Source: JBHPGW01 sp042569785
GTDB taxonomy: Bacteria > Planctomycetota > Phycisphaerae > Sedimentisphaerales > Anaerobacaceae
Direction of reading: 5' to 3'
Length of the DNA stretch: 64,000 nucleotides
Assembly: GCA_042569785.1 (NCBI GenBank)
Contig: JBHPGW010000005.1
Span: 1 to 64,000 of the forward strand
The notes beneath the pieces were generated by a model. It was not told the origin of the DNA. It did not search any database and saw nothing but the letters and a program-made list of their open reading frames with translations. The position numbers and the translations under genes were made by a program. Positions 60,484-64,000 of this stretch are shown one piece after another (position 1 is the stretch's first letter; each line of letters starts with the position of its first letter).

Positions 60484-61691
60484 CTCCTTTCTGATGCGTC
60501 ACCTGTCGGGCTTTGGGCCGTTAATGTATCGTGCACTTTTTCGCTGATAAAAAAAAGATTCTTGATCTCTGCGTTCAACAGATTTGTTTCATTAAGCAGA
60601 TAGTCCCTTACCAGTTCAAGCTGGATCTCGTGTTCATTTACAGTAAGGTTGTATTTCTTAAGCCAGTCGATTATTTCCTCTTCGTTCTCTTTAAAAGAAG
60701 CTATCTGCGAAAGCTTTGCTTTGCCTTTTATTGGCTTATAACCCAAATAAGACATCTCTGCTTCGCATAGATATTCGATCATTGCAGTTACATCGTCAGG
60801 CAGAAGCTCTTTCCACTTTTCAAGTGACTCTCTGGAAAAGCCGCTACCCGGAGCATAGCTGGTATTTTGTTTCCAGAGTTCACCGCTTCCGTTCACATAT
60901 TTTTCAGGATGCATCAGGTTCTCAGAGAACTGAACACCTAAATGATCGCAGATCTTTTCAAACCACTCTCTTGGCGAGTTAACCAAATCTTCATATCTAA
61001 CCATAAGATAATCAGGGTTATCCTTATTCATAATAGAATAGGCCACGCTTTTTCGCCAGTGACGAATAAGAAAAAGCAATGGGTATTTGTCTCCATACTT
61101 TTGAAGGTTTCTGCCTGCGTTACGTGAAGCAATTATCGCCCTGGGATCTCGAATAGCGTGAACACATTTGAATTTTAATTTGTCGAGACTAAACAGCAGA
61201 GAAATAAATTCATCACACCATGCCTCGGTAAAGCCACTATAATCGACGTCATCACCACCATCACCGCCATAACTCATAGCCAAAATATCGATCAGATCAC
61301 GCAGAACATCAACTGTCGAGCCAGGCTTTAGGCGGTCAACCAAAGGTATTATTTCAGGAGCGCGCTCACTGCCTGCTGTTTCCTGTTGCCAGATGGTAAG
61401 TTTTTTCAGTTCTTCGATATCAGCTTCGTTGAAACTAAGCCTTGAAAATTCCCTGGCAAAAAGTCGTTTAGAATCCGACGGCTCACAAAAGCCCGTTCCA
61501 ATAGGCTGATTTGGATCAAAGCTATTGCCCAAAACGTCCCTGCTAAATATATTTCTGCACAATTTAAAGAAAAAGAAGAAAGGTTCCTGCTGAACAGATA
61601 TCCTGGGGTGCATATTCAACGCTCTCCCTATAAGCGTCTTACCTGAACGTATAGGGCCAAATATAATAATATTTTTTGGATTGCTGTTCAT
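60471..61691 (-). CDS. Sulfotransferase family protein
   Basis: The 406-residue protein has the PAPS 5'-phosphosulfate loop 'IIIFGPIRSGKTLIGRALNMHP' and a 3'-phosphate region 'CVHAIRDPRAIIASRNAGRNL', then 'VRYEDLVNSPREWFEKICDHLG'. It would transfer sulfate from PAPS to a sugar hydroxyl or amine, or to a lipid head group. Sulfation fits a marine-type acidic glycan. A charged C-terminal extension (about 300-400) is unexplained. Confidence 0.85.
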   Translation of the reverse strand: MNSNPKNIIIFGPIRSGKTLIGRALNMHPRISVQQEPFFFFFKLCRNIFSRDVLGNSFDPNQPIGTGFCEPSDSKRLFAREFSRLSFNEADIEELKKLTIWQQETAGSERAPEIIPLVDRLKPGSTVDVLRDLIDILAMSYGGDGGDDVDYSGFTEAWCDEFISLLFSLDKLKFKCVHAIRDPRAIIASRNAGRNLQKYGDKYPLLFLIRHWRKSVAYSIMNKDNPDYLMVRYEDLVNSPREWFEKICDHLGVQFSENLMHPEKYVNGSGELWKQNTSYAPGSGFSRESLEKWKELLPDDVTAMIEYLCEAEMSYLGYKPIKGKAKLSQIASFKENEEEIIDWLKKYNLTVNEHEIQLELVRDYLLNETNLLNAEIKNLFFISEKVHDTLTAQSPTGDASERSCLQ

Positions 61692-61701
61692 TTTGAATTA
61701 C

Positions 61702-62751
61702 TTAGATTTTTTCAGGAGCGTCTTTATCCGCCAAGAAACCCGCATCCCAGTCTTCCCAGTCTTTTTGCAGTTGGCTTTCATAATCGACATCTGTTCTATA
61801 ACTGCATCTTGAACAGGCAAAGTAGTCACCACTGCTACCTTGAAGGTGGGCTGATCGCAATTTTTCTATCTCCTCGCCTTTCCACACATCTACAATTTTC
61901 TGTTTGTTCACATCGCCAATATACAGCCTTTCTATACTGTTCGAACAGGGCTGGACTCGGCCGTCAGAGCCTATAAATAATCTTTCCCACGGGTATTGAC
62001 AGAGATAATCTTCATGAAATTTAGTTTCTTCTGTTATCCTGTAATCTTTTACCGGGTTGCTAACGATCTTGTCAGCGATTTGGGTCATTTTATCAAAATA
62101 TTCTTTCGGGTTTTGTGATATCGCAGGCCATAATCCTGTAACACGGATTTGCGGTCTTTTCTTGTTGGCCTTGTCCCTGATAGCTTTTAAAGTTGATATT
62201 TTTTTATAAACATCATCAAACTTTAGCGGAGCACGAATATTATCATATACTTCACCAACACCATCGACCGAAAAGGAAATATAATCAAGCCCACAATCAA
62301 CCAGTTGTTTCGATAATTTATCGTCAAGTTTCAGCCCATTGGTAAGAAAAGACACATTCGGTATTTTCTTTTTGACCTTTATATACCGAACAAACTCGCC
62401 AAACTCCGGATGCGTCAACGACTCGCCACGCCAACTTAAGCGGGCAGAAAACAAATGATACTCCGAACACTCATCAACTATCTTTTTGAATAGCTCAAAG
62501 TCCATATGCCCGTATTCTGAAGTATCTGCGTGACGCCTCGGACACATCGGACACGCCAAATCACACACAGATGATACCTCTATATCAACATGCAAAGGAA
62601 ATTCCGCAACTTTGCCCATACGAGGATAGTAATACCACTGATGGCGATTATGTAAATACTTAAGTAGATTCCCCTGCTTTTCTATAAAACCCCACGTCCT
62701 GTCTGACGAGTCTATCTCTTTTTGAAACCAGTTTATTTTGACTTCTCTCAT
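61702..62751 (-). CDS. Radical SAM/SPASM protein
   Basis: The 349-residue protein has 'SSVCDLACPMCPRR' (CX3CX2C), 'LSWRGESLTHPEFG' and a SPASM tail ('VQPCSNSIERLYIGDV', 'YFACSRCSYRTD'). It lies 11 bp below the sulfotransferase start and 45 bp below the PseG-like gene's end, in the same operon. Substrate unknown. Confidence 0.85.
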   Translation of the reverse strand: MREVKINWFQKEIDSSDRTWGFIEKQGNLLKYLHNRHQWYYYPRMGKVAEFPLHVDIEVSSVCDLACPMCPRRHADTSEYGHMDFELFKKIVDECSEYHLFSARLSWRGESLTHPEFGEFVRYIKVKKKIPNVSFLTNGLKLDDKLSKQLVDCGLDYISFSVDGVGEVYDNIRAPLKFDDVYKKISTLKAIRDKANKKRPQIRVTGLWPAISQNPKEYFDKMTQIADKIVSNPVKDYRITEETKFHEDYLCQYPWERLFIGSDGRVQPCSNSIERLYIGDVNKQKIVDVWKGEEIEKLRSAHLQGSSGDYFACSRCSYRTDVDYESQLQKDWEDWDAGFLADKDAPEKI

Positions 62752-62795
62752 TCAACACCTAAAAACAAATATTGACACAAATTTTCTTTCTTACC

Positions 62796-63833
62796 TCAAT
62801 CAGCTATAAGCCTGTAAATTGCTTGCACACATTTATCTGTTCCGCTTGTTACAGAACTCAGTGCTGAAACTGACAGTTTATTTAATAATTCTCTATCCTG
62901 CAAAAGTGCTCTTATTTTCAGCTTCAATTCATTAATATCAAAATGGTGGACCGATCCTATTGGGATACATGCATCCAATGATGCAAAATAGTCTATTGTA
63001 CGCTCTTCATGCGGCTCATTGGCAAAAGCTATCGCAGGCAAGCCCATCGTGCAAACTTCATATAAAGTAATACCTCCTGCGCAAATAATGATATCCATCG
63101 TATCGAGTTCCTTGTGAAAATTCACAGGCGAATGCTGTACCAAGACGTCACGATCTATCGAATCTAAAAGTGCAGACAATTCTTCCTGATGCAAAAAGTG
63201 AGGTCCTGCAAAAATGTTAAACTTGTACTTATCTGGAGGCATTTCACAAACAGCTTTTAGAATTACCACAGTAGAACCGTGGCTGTCACTGCCGCCCATT
63301 GTAATGCCAACCGAAAGGCATTTATCTTTCGGGATGCTCCTTGGCTTTCGATATCTCATCACCTCAGGACTCAGAATGCTATAATCGAAACCTTCCAGAA
63401 TCTCTGCCTTGACTTCATTTCTTTCATACCCCCCCCAGCTATCGGCGATTGAGTTGATGACTAAATCCGCTTTTACCAAACCTCCTTCGGTATCATCGAA
63501 GCACACAACCTTAATATTTCTTTGCTTTACCAACTCAATCCATTCAGGCTGCGTGGATAATATATCGAAAATCCAGAGCATCGGCAACTCATCGCTTTGT
63601 TTAAGAGATGAGTTTATAATTTCCTGTTCACTCATTGAAATAGGATAAGATAAGTACTTAAACGCTTTGTCCTGCAAAATCTCTTCCGCTGCTTGATTGC
63701 TTCTGATGATAAAAGTAACCTCAACACCATCTGCGATCAGAATTTCAGCCAAGATGGACATTCGAAATATATGTCCCATACCACGTGTGTGGTCGGCATC
63801 TAATCTTATGTAAACTTTTCGCTGTTCAGGCAT
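62796..63833 (-). CDS. PseG-like NDP-sugar hydrolase
   Basis: The 345-residue protein opens 'YIRLDADHTRGMGHIFRMSILAEIL', the PseG signature (R-D/A-D-x3-G-x-GH), and has a GT-B second half ('VGITMGGSDSHGSTV', 'IIICAGGITLYEVCTMGLPAIAFA'). PseG hydrolyses UDP-2,4-diacetamido-altrose on the way to pseudaminic acid; relatives work in legionaminic pathways. The ATG overlaps the SpsF-like stop by eight bases. The substrate is inferred. Confidence 0.83.
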   Translation of the reverse strand: MPEQRKVYIRLDADHTRGMGHIFRMSILAEILIADGVEVTFIIRSNQAAEEILQDKAFKYLSYPISMSEQEIINSSLKQSDELPMLWIFDILSTQPEWIELVKQRNIKVVCFDDTEGGLVKADLVINSIADSWGGYERNEVKAEILEGFDYSILSPEVMRYRKPRSIPKDKCLSVGITMGGSDSHGSTVVILKAVCEMPPDKYKFNIFAGPHFLHQEELSALLDSIDRDVLVQHSPVNFHKELDTMDIIICAGGITLYEVCTMGLPAIAFANEPHEERTIDYFASLDACIPIGSVHHFDINELKLKIRALLQDRELLNKLSVSALSSVTSGTDKCVQAIYRLIAD

Positions 63834-64000
63834 TTCGGGAACTGGCCCACCAATCAATAATATCTTTTGTCGTACAGTCTACCAATGGAATATTGATTTC
63901 CCTGCCGATACGTTCTATAAACTCGAAATCTTCTATTGTGTCAACCGTCAATCTTAGATCAGGGCAGTTATTACGACTCAGGCATGGAAGTTTTTTTACT
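63826..64000 (-). CDS. Cytidylyltransferase-like protein (SpsF/NeuA type), C-terminal fragment
   Basis: The frame runs off the right edge of the window. The visible 57 residues include 'LRLTVDTIEDFEFIERIG', the C-terminal hallmark of SpsF and NeuA/PseF-type cytidylyltransferases, which usually read 'RLTVDTPEDLELI'. It is coupled to the PseG-like gene by an 8-bp overlap. It would activate a nonulosonic acid as a CMP-sugar or make a related NDP-sugar. Only the 3' end is seen. Confidence 0.7.
   Translation of the reverse strand, partial: VKKLPCLSRNNCPDLRLTVDTIEDFEFIERIGREINIPLVDCTTKDIIDWWASSRNA

Overview
This is bacterial DNA: genes are tightly packed, Shine-Dalgarno sites are clear, and most of the window is long one-direction operons. 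I suspect a Planctomycetota/PVC-type bacterium from the sialidase with a pectate-lyase-like N-terminus, the excisionase-like HTH protein, a tubulin-like protein and a large exopolysaccharide locus. This is weak inference and no marker gene settles it. The first 47 bases are an exact inverted copy of 1104-1150, so the window probably starts at a contig edge with an artefactual end.

Region 1 (1-2.7 kb) is chromosomal: the 3' end of rmuC, a secreted sialidase-like protein, and tRNA-Phe(GAA) with a promoter and a terminator.

Region 2 (2.7-28.2 kb) looks like an integrative element in the tRNA-Phe gene. A tyrosine integrase lies against the tRNA, and a second short tyrosine recombinase lies at the far end. 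Between them are several modules. (a) An excisionase-like protein, a SPL-like radical SAM enzyme with a decayed partial copy, and an HTH protein. (b) A minus-strand operon (6.4-14.9 kb) encoding a FtsK/TraG-like DNA translocase, a zinc protein, small membrane proteins, a VWA-FHA membrane protein, a 945-residue tubulin-like GTPase and a RuvB-like AAA+ ATPase. (c) A plus-strand cargo: a STAND-like NTPase with 40-residue C-terminal repeats, and a HerA-type ATPase coupled to a coiled-coil partner, both resembling defence genes. (d) An Orc1/Cdc6-type initiator of archaeal/eukaryotic style with two pairs of 12-bp iterons at its start, a likely replication origin. (e) A complete ubiquitin-like conjugation operon: a beta-grasp modifier, an E2-like protein fused to a 21-cysteine zinc-binding tail, a JAMM peptidase and an E1-like enzyme. 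An intrinsic terminator separates the modifier gene from the enzymes. (f) Plasmid-type accessory genes such as DUF2958.

Region 3 (28.3-64 kb) is a surface-polysaccharide locus, almost all on the minus strand. From 36 kb down to 30 kb it carries a UDP-L-FucNAc pathway (FnlA/B/C-like), a WbuB-like transferase and a priming sugar-phosphate transferase. From 54 to 36 kb it has glycosyltransferases, an O-antigen ligase/polymerase, a heparinase II/III-type lyase, an asparagine synthetase, methyltransferases and B12/SPASM radical SAM enzymes. From 64 to 53 kb it has PseG-like, SpsF-like and PtmE-like genes, which suggest a nonulosonic-acid-type sugar. These sit with a sulfotransferase, a LmbE deacetylase and four more radical SAM enzymes. 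No Wzx flippase or ABC exporter is seen in the window.
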